DNA from: Pithys albifrons albifrons
Taxonomy: Eukaryota > Chordata > Aves > Passeriformes > Thamnophilidae
Direction: 5' to 3'
Assembly (NCBI RefSeq): GCF_047495875.1
Contig: NC_092466.1
Location: 14,132,561-14,196,560, forward strand
DNA length: 64,000 nt
The notes under the pieces were generated by a model, which saw only the letters and a list, made by a program, of their open reading frames with translations, made no database searches and was not told the origin of the DNA. A program made the position numbers and the translations under genes. Numbering within the stretch: the stretch's first letter is position 1; every line of letters begins with the position of its first letter. Positions 56,501-64,000 of this stretch are shown piece after piece.

Positions 56501-59500
56501 CCTAAAAACAGGTTCACCCATGCAGGCACATGGCTGGCACAGCAAAGGTAAAGATGGAAGAAAAAATGTTTAGTTTTGAGACCTTGACACAGACAATATG
56601 AGAAGTTAAAAAAAAGAAAAAAAAAAGAGGATGCGTTGTTGGCTTCCCCCCTCTCCTCCTCTAAGCGCTACGAAAACAGGAAACAAAGGAGAAAACATCT
56701 CACAGGGGGAAGGGGAGGTAAGCGCTTTACACGCCCACGAAAGAAAGATTAACCACGTATTTTATTTACTGTTTGTATTACGGTTGCACCGTGGAGTTCA
56801 ACTAATTCCGAGCCAGGGCTCTGCGGGTTTGTGCAGCGCCTAATGCTGAGCGGGGTCCTTCCCCCAAACCCACCAAGCGCGTACCTCTGCTTCGGGCAAA
56901 CCCTGCACAGACACCCTCCTTCCTCCCGCAGACACCTCCTGCCTCCATCCTCTTTCGCTCAGCATGAGCACTCTTGCCCTAACTGCCAGCTCACAGCTGA
57001 CAAAACGCTGGTGGTGCTGTCCCCGGGGAGTTTTGAGGCCCTTTTTCCCTTCAAACCAGCCTGTAACCAGGGGTAAGGTGCCCTTCGAGGCAGCTGGCAG
57101 CACAGCCAGAGGAATAAATGCTTTAAACGGGGAGTTTATGGGTAGCATGTTTGCAGGCTCCGGTCCCTCCTCCAGGCTGTGGGGGCCACCACTGCCACAC
57201 TGGGTCGATGTCGCAACCCCCCCACTGGCAAGTGCCCCGCACCAAGGACAGGGCTCGGAGCCTCCCAACTTTGACTCATGACTCACTTAACGGCTTTCCG
57301 AACACAAGCCACACATGGAACAAACCTCTCACAACGGGGCCTCCCCCGGACCTCCCAAGCCCGGTGTTACTCATCTGCCCCCCAGCCCTTCTTTCCCGGG
57401 ATGCGCCAAGTGAGGCTCACACCGCCGCAGGGTGAGCAAGCGGCCAGGAATCCCGGGCCTGGCTCCCGCAGGCGGGAAGCCGTCACCAGCTGAGCTCACG
57501 CACCCTAATTCGGGAGCCCAAGAGGCCACCTCCTTGCTGGGTGGTGAGGGGCAGCTTTCAGCCAGAGACCTGGCCAAGGCCACAGAGCTGGCAACCTGCT
57601 GGGTGATTTTCCCAGGGGATCATCTCTACTCCAGCTGCTTCATGGGAGAACTACTTCAGTTACAGGGGGGATCCTTTGGGCACATGGTTCCCCCGGCTTC
57701 GTGGTGCCCTTCACTGCCCCAGACTCCGAGCACCCAACTGAGCCACGCGCCCAGTGGGAAGAGACAAGCTTATCATCACAGAGAAAGGAAATTAAGATAA
57801 CATGGCAATGGCGGTAACAAGGGATTTGGCCAAGGTCACAAAATAATTCTGCAGCTCTACGATACAGCCGCCCAACACTTTCGGTGTCTGGCCACATATC
57901 CTAAAATTTCAAGCCAGGGCCAAAATCCAGCCTAGCTGACAGCAGCTTTCTGCCAGGTCATTAGCACTGTGCATCCGCAAGAAGCAGCAAACATCCAGCC
58001 ATAACAACAGCAGCAGCAACAACAAAAAAAAAGCAGCCACGCAGCAAGAGCGGGAAGAGATGAGATCAAAGTGTCCTGGAAAAGGACCTGGAAAAATAGT
58101 TTTGGTCCCTGGCTAAAGCTCCTGGGAGATGCACACACGAGCCCCATCTCAGCACCGCACAGCCCTCCTGAGGTGGCTCCCCACCCTGGCAGAGGGAAAC
58201 CAAAATTACTCCCTATAAATAGAAGCAGAAAAACGCTTCTCCAAAAGCCTGACTGGGTCTTTCCCCTTCCAGCGTGTGTGGCGAAGCTGCTGACACCTCC
58301 ACGGAGGTCTCTGGTTTTCCCCCAAAAATCCTGGAGAGGAAAATAACCTTTCTGTGAGCTCAGGCTGGCTCCCCTCTGCAAAGGGCTGCCCCCCCCCCTC
58401 CCTGCTCCCAGGCCTGGCCATCCAATTGGAAAGTAATTATACCGCAATTTTTATTTATTACTTTTTTTTATTGCTAAATGGTGACTCATTTTGGCAACAT
58501 TAAAATACACAGGAAATCATCCCCATTTTACAGTAATCACCATTCAATTCATTGTTAAATATTTATTCGGCAGACAAGCGCCGGGCCTCTTTCAATGGGT
58601 CGAAGGAGGGGCAGAGAGGCAGCCCTGGACAGGGGGAAGGTGGTAGCGGGGTCATGGTAGGGCTGTCCGCAGGGCTGGTAAATGCCCACCAGGAACTGGA
58701 GGGTGGGGAGCCAGGGGTGAAAGCTGCTGCCAGATGGCCTCACCACGAGCAAAATACAGACTCGCTTTCCCTCGAACCCAGCACTTACAGCCCATGCCGC
58801 TCTAGGGAGGAGGTGCAGCCCTGTGGCCCCCAATAAACCCCCATTATCTGGCCAAACCTCAAGCCTGAATCCCTACCAGTGAGACGTCATGGGTCTCTGA
58901 CACGACCCTTCCATTGCCGGGGGGAAGGGGATGGCAGTCACCGGCCCCAGTGGGAGGCGGTGGGAAGAGCAGGCAGTTTGACATTCACAGGCCTTACAAT
59001 GGCCAGGGTCCGCTCCTGCGGCCGCTTTGTCTTTCCAGGAAGCCCAGTTTTGGGGCGACTTGACCTCGGATGCAGCCAGCATCTCTGCCTTCCTCCTACA
59101 GCCCAACAGGAACCTGGAAAATGATCTCTCCAAACCCCCAGGACCTCGACCCTTCACTGACTGCACAGCTCAGACCCAAGCGGATGTAGGTCCTACAGCT
59201 CAACAGCCTGAAAGGCCTCCTGGCACAGCTCCCCTTCCCTGGGGAGCACCCCTGGCACCCGTGGGCTCCGTCCCTGTCTGGCTGGGGAGGCCACCTAACA
59301 TGTCTGCCATGGGGGACCGGGCAGAGGAGGAGACACAACAGGGTGAATTCTGTGTAGGTCCTACACAAACCCAGGGGAACAGACGTGGCAGGGAGAGGGT
59401 GGCCGGATGCCCCCGGGCTGGGCAAACCCCGGCGTCCAGGATGGTCCGACTCACCCGGATCTCATTGCGGCGGATCTCCACGTCGCACACCGAGTGTCCC

Positions 59501-60024
59501 TGGTGGGCCCCGCTGTAGTAGCAGCAGAACTGGCAGACGGCCACCTGCTCGGCCTCGCAGTGGTACAGGCGGTAGGCATTGTGCTGGGGGCAGCTCCAGG
59601 CCCGCACGTCCTCGGCCTCCACCAGGAGATGCCCCCGGGCCGTGGAGGGCTGCTGCAGGTGGGTCTGGACGTGGGACTGGCAGCACGGAGCCTCGCACCG
59701 CAAACAGATCTTCTGCGCAGGCAGCGGCGGGCCCCGGCGGCAGAACACACAGTGCAGGACCGAGGGGGGCTTCTCCAGGTTGAGGGAGTTGAACTTCTCC
59801 ACGATGTTGGTGAGCTTCAGGTTCTTCTCCAGGTTGGGCTTCTGGTTGTAGGCCTGGTTGCACTCGGGGCACCGCACCAAGCCCGACTCCTTGGCCCACG
59901 CCTCCCCGATGCAGCCCCGGCAGAAGTTGTGCTTGCAGGGCAGCTGGACAGGCTCCACAAAGACGTGCAGGCAAATGGGGCATATGAGCTCCTCTTCGAA
60001 GCAGTTCTTCCAATTCTCGGCCAT
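31942..60024 (-). CDS. TRIM8: TRIM8, RING-type E3 ubiquitin ligase (complete, six coding exons)
   Basis: Exons 59455-60024, 35520-35615, 34386-34619, 33990-34021, 33276-33391 and 31942-32549 join into 551 codons plus stop, the length I know for human TRIM8. The RING spans 15-55 with C15, C18, C30, H32, C35, C38, C52 and C55. B-box 1 (about 92-132) and B-box 2 (about 140-182) follow. A charged coiled coil covers about 190-300. The C-terminal third has a basic KRKH patch at 376-379 and a Pro/Ser/Gln-rich tail ending KHYVTS; there is no SPRY domain. The start has G at -3 and +4. In mammals the family member ubiquitinates TAK1, binds SOCS1 and PIAS3, stabilises p53, and acts in cytosol and nuclear bodies. 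It converges on ARL3. Confidence 0.98.
32550..33275 (-). other. TRIM8: TRIM8 intron 5
   Basis: A 726-bp intron running in TRIM8 sense from donor G|GTGGGT to acceptor TGTGCAG. Nothing else is recognised. Confidence 0.95.
33276..33391 (-). CDS. TRIM8: TRIM8 exon 5 (residues 311-350)
   Basis: A 116-bp exon between CAACAG and GAAG|GTGGG. It supplies the last base of Arg311, 38 full codons and the first base of Gly350. It encodes [20 protein letters not shown] and KQLRKLLE, a second short helical stretch conserved in TRIM8. Confidence 0.97.
33392..33989 (-). other. TRIM8: TRIM8 intron 4
   Basis: A 598-bp intron. It holds one copy of a 36-bp sequence found again in intron 2, and a MIR-like block near 33860 (AGCTGAGGCACAGC). 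Confidence 0.95.
33647..33682 (+). repeat. 36-bp exact direct repeat, copy A
   Basis: Starts GTTTATTCAGGGATC and ends GACCCTTCCCT. It is identical over 36 bp to 35157-35192, in the same orientation. The flanks do not match. Confidence 0.9.
33990..34021 (-). CDS. TRIM8: TRIM8 exon 4 (microexon, residues 301-311)
   Basis: A 32-bp exon between CCTAG and GACAG|GTAAG encoding [10 protein letters not shown] and the first two bases of Arg311. It is needed to keep frame between exons 3 and 5, and it matches the family sequence, so its small size is real. Confidence 0.96.
34022..34385 (-). other. TRIM8: TRIM8 intron 3
   Basis: A 364-bp GT-AG intron with no recognised content. Confidence 0.95.
34386..34619 (-). 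CDS. TRIM8: TRIM8 exon 3 (residues 223-300, coiled coil)
   Basis: A 234-bp exon between CCCTAG and AAG|GTAAG, phase 0. It reads [16 protein letters not shown] at the start and KTEDINFMK at the end, with the heptad-like charge pattern of the TRIM coiled coil, the part that mediates self-association. Confidence 0.98.
34620..35519 (-). other. TRIM8: TRIM8 intron 2
   Basis: A 900-bp GT-AG intron holding copy B of the 36-bp repeat (35157-35192). No gene is seen. Confidence 0.95.
35157..35192 (+). repeat. 36-bp exact direct repeat, copy B
   Basis: Identical to 33647-33682, 1510 bp apart, with TRIM8 exons 3 and 4 between the two copies. Confidence 0.9.
35520..35615 (-). CDS. TRIM8: TRIM8 exon 2 (residues 191-222)
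   Basis: A 96-bp exon between CTGCAG and GAG|GTAACT, phase 0. It reads [20 protein letters not shown] and ends KRLVE, the first part of the coiled coil. Confidence 0.98.
36470..36640. promoter_or_regulatory. Candidate enhancer with homeodomain motifs, TRIM8 intron 1
   Basis: Near the 3' end of intron 1. It has ATTATTGCTATTATAAACC, TTTATAATC and a GTAATTAATT block with TAATTA at 36562-36567, in an otherwise GC-rich setting. No repeat is recognised. Function is inference from motif density. Confidence 0.35.
42655..43650 (-). mobile_element. CR1 LINE, 5'-truncated, about 1 kb
   Basis: The left edge (AGAATCATAGAATCATTAAG) is the reversed 3' end of avian CR1. Read on the - strand, 42730-43035 still translates into the conserved C-terminal part of the CR1 reverse-transcriptase protein ([20 protein letters not shown] and NHWNRLP-like phrases, here KHWNRLPRK). 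Further 5' sequence continues in CR1 order to about 43650, with frameshifts and stops. It is a dead copy inside TRIM8 intron 1, in the same orientation as the gene. Confidence 0.92.
46545..46800. promoter_or_regulatory. Candidate enhancer with palindromic OTX-type site, TRIM8 intron 1
   Basis: Contains the perfect palindrome GATTATAATC (46579-46588), preceded by G to give GGATTA, the OTX/CRX core. It also has an octamer-like AATGCAAAAT at 46701 and a CTTTATGAATCCC block. The segment has a low-CpG, non-repeat, motif-dense texture. Function is inference. Confidence 0.4.
49735..49850. promoter_or_regulatory. Candidate conserved segment, TRIM8 intron 1
   Basis: GTCATTGGTTTTTAATC and GCCTGATTACGGGCC blocks suggest CCAAT and homeodomain sites. 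This is a weak, texture-based call. Confidence 0.2.
53210..53335. promoter_or_regulatory. AT-rich segment with inverted repeats, TRIM8 intron 1
   Basis: Includes the inverted repeat TGTACAT-AC-ATGTACA near 53257-53272, then GAATTCTGACAGAATTAATTC. It is not a recognised repeat. Confidence 0.25.
56735..56850. promoter_or_regulatory. Candidate conserved segment, TRIM8 intron 1
   Basis: Has a RUNX-like AACCAC (56751), a FOX-like TTTACTGTTTG run and a TTGCACCGTGG block. No repeat or frame explains it. Confidence 0.25.
58430..58575. promoter_or_regulatory. AT-rich candidate regulatory segment, TRIM8 intron 1
   Basis: About 1 kb on the intron side of coding exon 1. TAATTATACCGCAATTTTTA and GCTAAATGGTGACTC (AP-1/MAF-like) blocks sit between GC-rich flanks. 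Confidence 0.3.
59455..60024 (-). CDS. TRIM8: TRIM8 coding exon 1 (residues 1-190: RING and both B-boxes)
   Basis: A 570-bp GC-rich exon with the start ATG at 60024-60022 in the context GAGATGG. It encodes MAENWKNC, the C3HC4 RING, both B-boxes and the junction RRNEIR, then the donor CGG|GTGAGT. All eight RING zinc ligands are present, and the B-box Cys/His pattern (C92, C95, C107, C110, C115, H118; C145, H148, C156, C164, C167) is intact. The open frame reads on past the donor, so the longer 274-codon ORF includes intron. Confidence 0.98.
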
Positions 60025-60098
60025 CTCTGCCGACAGCTCTGGCGACGCTTCCCCCGAGCCGCTTGGGTCGCTCAGTGCGCTCTATGGGTCTGCGCTCC
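60025..60098 (-). other. TRIM8: TRIM8 5' UTR next to the start codon
   Basis: Leader sequence directly before the ATG. Its upstream limit is set here at a good splice-acceptor candidate (CCAGCCTTCCCTTGCAG|G, AG at 60100-60099). If that site is not used, the leader simply continues upstream. Confidence 0.45.
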
Positions 60099-60691
60099 CT
60101 GCAAGGGAAGGCTGGGGGTGAACGGACGGGCTCCCCCTCCCCGCAGCACCCGCCATAAATCATAAACCGCAGCAGATTCTAAAATCGGGGATAAAATAAA
60201 CCACAGAGCAGCACTCTAGGAATATCCGGCGAGAAAACGCGACGTCCCCGTCGCTTTGTTAAAAAACCAACACAAATGGTTAAAACAAACCCCAACGTGA
60301 TCTTGTCGGACTTACAGCCCAAAGACCCAACCACCCCTAAAAGCCATTTGCTCCTTTTTACCCCAGAAGGTGAATCGAAACTTACCAAAGGTTGGAAAAA
60401 ATCCATACAAAATCCAGCAGCACAGTCCAAGTTCCATATAAAGCTCCTAAATTTAGCGCTCCGGATCAGATTTTTCTTTTCTTAGGTTTGCAACTGACAT
60501 TCAATATTTTAAAGGGACTTTTGTCCCCCACCAAACCTGGCCAACAGCTGAGGGCACCGACTCGCTCGGGCTTTTTTTTCCTCCCCTGGATTTTCTCCTC
60601 CCTCTTCCCCTGATGGGAGTTGGGAATCAGAGTCTTTTAAAGGAAACAGATCAAAGGGTTAAGATCCAAAATGGTAAAAGGAGGAAGATTA

Positions 60692-60736
60692 AAATAATAA
60701 TAATAATAATAATAGCGACGATGACGATGACGATGC
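60692..60736. repeat. Compound trinucleotide/hexanucleotide repeat
   Basis: (AAT)n at about 60692-60714 passes directly into GACGAT units to about 60736. If the long first exon is used, it lies in the TRIM8 leader. Confidence 0.85.
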
Positions 60737-61313
60737 CGGAAAAGCGAATTCTCCCCGCGGCCCCCGAGATTTGCTTCTAAATCGGAGGAGCAGCAGGGGA
60801 AAAAAGGAAGAGGGAAAAAAAAGACAAGACAGGAAAAAAAAAAAAAAAGAGAAGAAAAAAAAGCCCTCTCGCCTGCTTCGAGAATGCGAGGTCTTGAATG
60901 GGAGAGCTCGGTCATTCAGAGCAAACCCCAGCCAAGCACTGCCCGCCCAGCTCCTCCGACGCTCCCGGAGAGGGATGGGAGAGGGGACGGGCTTTGCCAC
61001 GGGGGGAACTGAGCCCCGCGGACCCCAAATCAACCTGCTCCCGCTTCCCACCGGAGCTGGGGGGGGGGGGAAGGGGGGCCGAGAGGATCCGACCTAACCC
61101 ACTCGCATGGCCGGCCGCGGGGTCGCAAGCCCCCGACGGCAACAATGCGCTGGGGAGCGGGGCCGGAGCCCGCTGCCTGGATCCCGGTGCCCGGATCCCT
61201 GTGCCGGCTGCCCGGAGTCCGGTGCCCGCCCCGCGAGGCCCCACCGGGAAGGGCCGAGGCGGAGGCGGTAGCCCGGGGAGCGAGCGGTGCCGGCAGAGCC
61301 GAGTCAGCTCTCA

Positions 61314-61323
61314 GCCATCTTGA
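61314..61323 (-). promoter_or_regulatory. YY1-type motif 1
   Basis: In TRIM8 sense it reads CAAGATGGC, the YY1 form often found just downstream of start sites, on the sense strand. Confidence 0.45.
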
Positions 61324-61551
61324 GCTTTCCCGGCTGGAGAGCAGAGACCGGGGGCGCGGCAAAAATAATTTTTTAAAAAGGGTATTTAAAAAAATTTATA
61401 AATAAAGTCTCCGGAACAACCCCGCTCCCGGGAACCGCCTCCCCCGCTCGCCCGGAGAGGCTCTGCGGAGGGGCTGCGGGGCCAGGCGAGCCCGTCCCGT
61501 CCCGGCGGGGCCGCTCAGCACAGACCGCCGCGCCCGCCGCCGCCGCCTCCA

Positions 61552-61560
61552 GCCATCTTG
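61552..61560 (-). promoter_or_regulatory. YY1-type motif 2
   Basis: In TRIM8 sense CAAGATGGC followed by TGGAGGCGGCGG. Same orientation as motif 1, 237 bp further upstream. Confidence 0.5.
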
Positions 61561-61719
61561 GGGTCGGCCGGGCGCCGCAGCCCCACGCCCCGGCTTCCTC
61601 CCGCCGCCCCCGGGGAGGCACCGCGGCCGGGGGGAACAGCAGCGCGGCGGGCGGGGGCGCGGAGCCCGCAGCGGGGAGGGGAAGGGGGCGGTGCTGCGAG
61701 GCGGAGGCTCAGCCCCGGC

Positions 61720-61761
61720 GCGGGGGGCGGGGGCGGGGGCGGGGGGCGGGCGGGGCGGCCA
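61720..61761 (+). other. G-quadruplex-prone tract
   Basis: Six or more G-runs of at least four bases separated by single C residues on the + strand, the non-sense strand for TRIM8. A further G-run cluster lies at about 61059-61078. Confidence 0.75.
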
Positions 61762-62249
61762 TGGGGGCGGTGGCCGCGGGGATCGGTGAACCGGGGGAAG
61801 GGGAACGGGCGCGCCACGCCCCGGCGCGCCGAGGGGCGGCCCCACTGCGAGCGGGCCGGGCTGGGTGGGCGGAGGCGCCGGTGCCGGTGAGTCCCGCCGG
61901 GCGCTGCCGCCGCCTCGGAACTGCCGCTGCCGCTGCGCTGCGGCGGGAACGGCCCCGCCCCGCCCTGGGCCGCCCCGCGCGTCACCGACACCGCCCCGCC
62001 CCGGCACCGCGCCCCGTAAAGGGGACACGGCCCGCAGGGGGCCCGGCACCGTGCTCGGCCCTGGGCGCCGCAGCCTCGCTGGACCCCGGGCCTGGGGTGT
62101 CCCTTCTGGCCATTGCATCCGCGGCAGGGCCGCCCTGCCCGGCCACCGGCATCCCTACCCGCCAGGGTTGCTCAGGGTGCCGGTCTATAAAAAGGCTGAG
62201 TGCACTGGAACCAGCGCACATCTGGGTCACAGCTGGCGCTGGGTACCAT

Positions 62250-62572
62250 CCTCATTGCAGTCTACAACTGTCTTGCGAGGGGGCGTGGAGGGCCAGGCAG
62301 TGTCTGGCAACCAGTGGCAGGATCCGACGGAATGCCATGAAGTTGTGTTAGGGGAGGTTTTGGTTTAGATACCAGGAAAAGGTTTTTCACCCAGGGGGAA
62401 TTCAAACACTGAGAAGTGGTCAGTGCTAAGCCTGACAAGGTTCAAGAGGCAACTGGACAACACTTTCAGGCACATGGTGTAACCTTTGGGCTGTTCCTGT
62501 ACAGGGCCAGGAGTCAGACCCGATGATCCCTGTGGGTCCCTTTCAATGCAGAATATTTTGTGATTCTGTGAT
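62250..62572 (+). mobile_element. CR1 LINE 3' fragment, + orientation
   Basis: Begins near TCATTGCAGTCTACAACTG, runs through GGGGAGGTTT, AAAAGGTTTTTCACCCAG and CAGGGCCAGGAGTCAGACCC, and ends TTTTGTGATTCTGTGAT, the standard CR1 3' end. About 18-20 bp expected after the ACACTG block are deleted. It lies just outside the TRIM8 CpG island. Confidence 0.92.
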
Positions 62573-64000
62573 AAGTGCCCTCAAGAGCTTCCTGCACCCT
62601 CTTGGCTGGCCCCTGTGTAGTTTGTTACTCTGCATGCCACCATTTCAGGTGCGTTTCCTCCCTATGCAGAGCAACAGCCATTTGTCCTCTGGGGTCTTTC
62701 GCAAACCAGCAGCCCCAGCACCTCCCACCAGAGCTCGGGGCACAGAGGTGTCTCTGTTAACAGCTCTCCCACCAAATGTTTCCGCAGCTGTTTTGTGGGA
62801 CACTATATCTAACCCCTGCCATATGTGCCAGGCTGCTGGGAATAAAGTGCATTGTTGGTGTAAATCCATTTCCCACTGGCAAGAGGGTCACAAATGGCTC
62901 AAAACAGAGTATTTACACCAAAAAATACTCAAGGTCCACAGTCAGGTTTGTGGTGGAGTGACAAGGAGGCAAAGGCTCAGTCAGTGGCTTCAGGTTCTGA
63001 CCCCAACGTGATCTCTGGGTGACTCTCACTGATGGCAATTTGCCTCTGGAAGGGATTTAGCAGGAATTCCCCAACTGCAGCCTGAAAGCTACCGACCAAA
63101 ACGTCTGGGGACACCACACAGTAGTGTCTATTATAGCACCATATACCCCCAAAACCTTGGACCAGCAGGGGCATCTTCCATTCCCAGTGTGGGAGTTATC
63201 TAAGTCTTTCCACACTGTCTTTTACAGGAACCCCTGGTGCACAGGCAGGTCCTACCAGAGGGACACTCTGATAAGGAGAGTGATGGGTCAGCTCAGGGAC
63301 TGGGACTCACCCCGTATCACCCCTCAGCCACCCCCGTCCGTACCCACACACTCATCCAACAGCTCCTGGGGCTTCAGCGCCAATTCCTGCAAAGGGAGCG
63401 GCAGTTTGACATGTAATTCCTCTGCCAGGCCCCAAAGCCTGTGGGCTGTACCTCTCCTCAGGCTTTTACAAGCTGTCCGGCAGCCAGGACTGGTGGGAGC
63501 TGGGCAGGGCGGCATGAGATGTGTCAGAACCGCAGTTGACTGGCTGAGCCTGTGCAGAGGCAAACCTCTCCTCAAAAAGTCAGCACTAAACTATTCATGA
63601 CTCTCACTTCTGTATAAACACATGCAGTATCAGACAGCCCCTGGTGACAGCCACCATCCCCACTCCAGCCCAGCATGGCTCTTTTGCACAGGCTGCTTGG
63701 GCCTCCTGTATTCCTACTTTGTGTGAGCTGGGAAAGCTGGCTGTTATTTACCAGTATTTAAAAGAGGAAGGTGGAAAGGGATAAGTCAAGCGGAAAGATG
63801 CATCTTCTCTTGGCTGGGAATCCCTCTGTCCTGAGATTGGCACTGGCCCTACTGTCATCGCACCCACATCTGGATGATGCCATCTTCCCGCCCAGCCTGG
63901 AGGAGCTCCCTTGGCAAGGGAACCCCCAAAGCCAGGCTGGGCATTGTCGCCCTTCCACAACCAGCAGGAGCTCTTTGGAGGGGGGCTGTTGACAAGGCCC
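62573..64000. other. Upstream flank of TRIM8, no feature seen
   Basis: Unique DNA with chance open frames only. I see no exon, repeat or RNA gene that I can support. Confidence 0.7.

Larger units (their letters stand above)
35616..59454 (-). other. TRIM8: TRIM8 intron 1
   Basis: A 23.8 kb intron from donor CGG|GTGAGT to acceptor CTGCAG. Apart from the listed CR1 element and the candidate regulatory segments, it is mixed unique DNA with many chance open frames of 60-224 codons on both strands. None shows a recognisable domain or agrees with splice signals. Confidence 0.95.
60386..61570 (-). promoter_or_regulatory. TRIM8: Possible TRIM8 non-coding first exon and start-site zone
   Basis: A strong donor in TRIM8 sense, TTTG|GTAAGT, ends at 60386, opposite the acceptor at 60099, giving a possible 287-bp 5' UTR intron. 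Upstream of it are an (AAT)n run, A-rich DNA and then the CpG island with YY1 motifs in TRIM8 orientation. The exact start site cannot be read from sequence. Confidence 0.35.
60930..62080. promoter_or_regulatory. TRIM8: CpG island, probable TRIM8 promoter
   Basis: Over 1 kb of dense CpG with GC boxes (GGGGCGGGG types), broken by a short AT-rich notch at about 61360-61410. It lies 0.9-2 kb upstream of the TRIM8 start codon. No other gene start is evident, so TRIM8 is the natural target. Several long frames here on both strands are GC artefacts. Confidence 0.8.

Noticed and set aside
59200..59454. Extension of the TRIM8 first frame beyond residue 190
   Set aside because: The frame simply reads through the CGG|GTGAGT donor into intron 1; the family sequence continues in exon 2 at 35615.
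59462..60163. 233-codon frame overlapping TRIM8 exon 1 in another reading frame
   Set aside because: Shadow of the GC-rich TRIM8 coding sequence; no independent support.
61396..62351. Several long open frames (up to 240 codons) on both strands in the CpG island
   Set aside because: Arg, Pro, Gly and Ala-rich translations on both strands are the usual artefact of CpG islands.

Overview
The window is nuclear DNA from a vertebrate, almost certainly a bird. It holds spliced genes with GT-AG introns, a CpG island and several CR1 retroposon copies. The CR1 copies include the avian-type 3' end at 42655 (reverse complement) and at 62572 (forward). No bacterial, viral or organellar genes are present. 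The species cannot be fixed from the sequence alone.

Two protein-coding genes are supported, and they point at each other. ARL3 is on the + strand: coding exons 2 to 6 lie at 3976-20165, and exon 1, carrying only the start codon, must lie left of the window. TRIM8 is complete on the - strand: six coding exons lie at 60024 down to 31942, encoding exactly 551 residues. This ARL3 > < TRIM8 arrangement matches the order I remember for human 10q24, so the segment looks like conserved synteny. The two genes are not known to act together: ARL3 is a ciliary cargo-release GTPase and TRIM8 is a RING ubiquitin ligase of cytokine, NF-kB and p53 signalling.

Layout: 1-3975 is ARL3 intron 1, with a small palindromic repeat at 1405. 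3976-20165 is the ARL3 body; its 8.5 kb last intron contains an old CR1/L3-type LINE relic with a second CR1 fragment nested inside it. 20166 to about 20670 is the ARL3 3' UTR. About 20670-31000 is intergenic, with an ancient LINE relic, a 66-bp tandem duplication and several non-coding segments that look constrained. About 31005-31941 is the TRIM8 3' UTR. 31942-35615 holds TRIM8 exons 6 to 2. 35616-59454 is the 23.8 kb TRIM8 intron 1, with one long CR1 copy and several AT-rich homeodomain-motif segments that are candidate enhancers. 59455-60024 is TRIM8 coding exon 1. 60025 to about 62080 is the 5' UTR and CpG-island promoter, with two YY1-type motifs and a G-quadruplex tract. 62250-62572 is a CR1 fragment. 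The rest is featureless upstream DNA.

I found no convincing new genetic system. The observations most worth checking are a 36-bp exact repeat shared by two TRIM8 introns, a perfect 14-bp duplication across the TRIM8 stop codon, a possible intron in the TRIM8 5' UTR, nested LINE relics, and the candidate regulatory segments. Many open frames of 60 to 376 codons in the GC-rich parts are judged to be chance.
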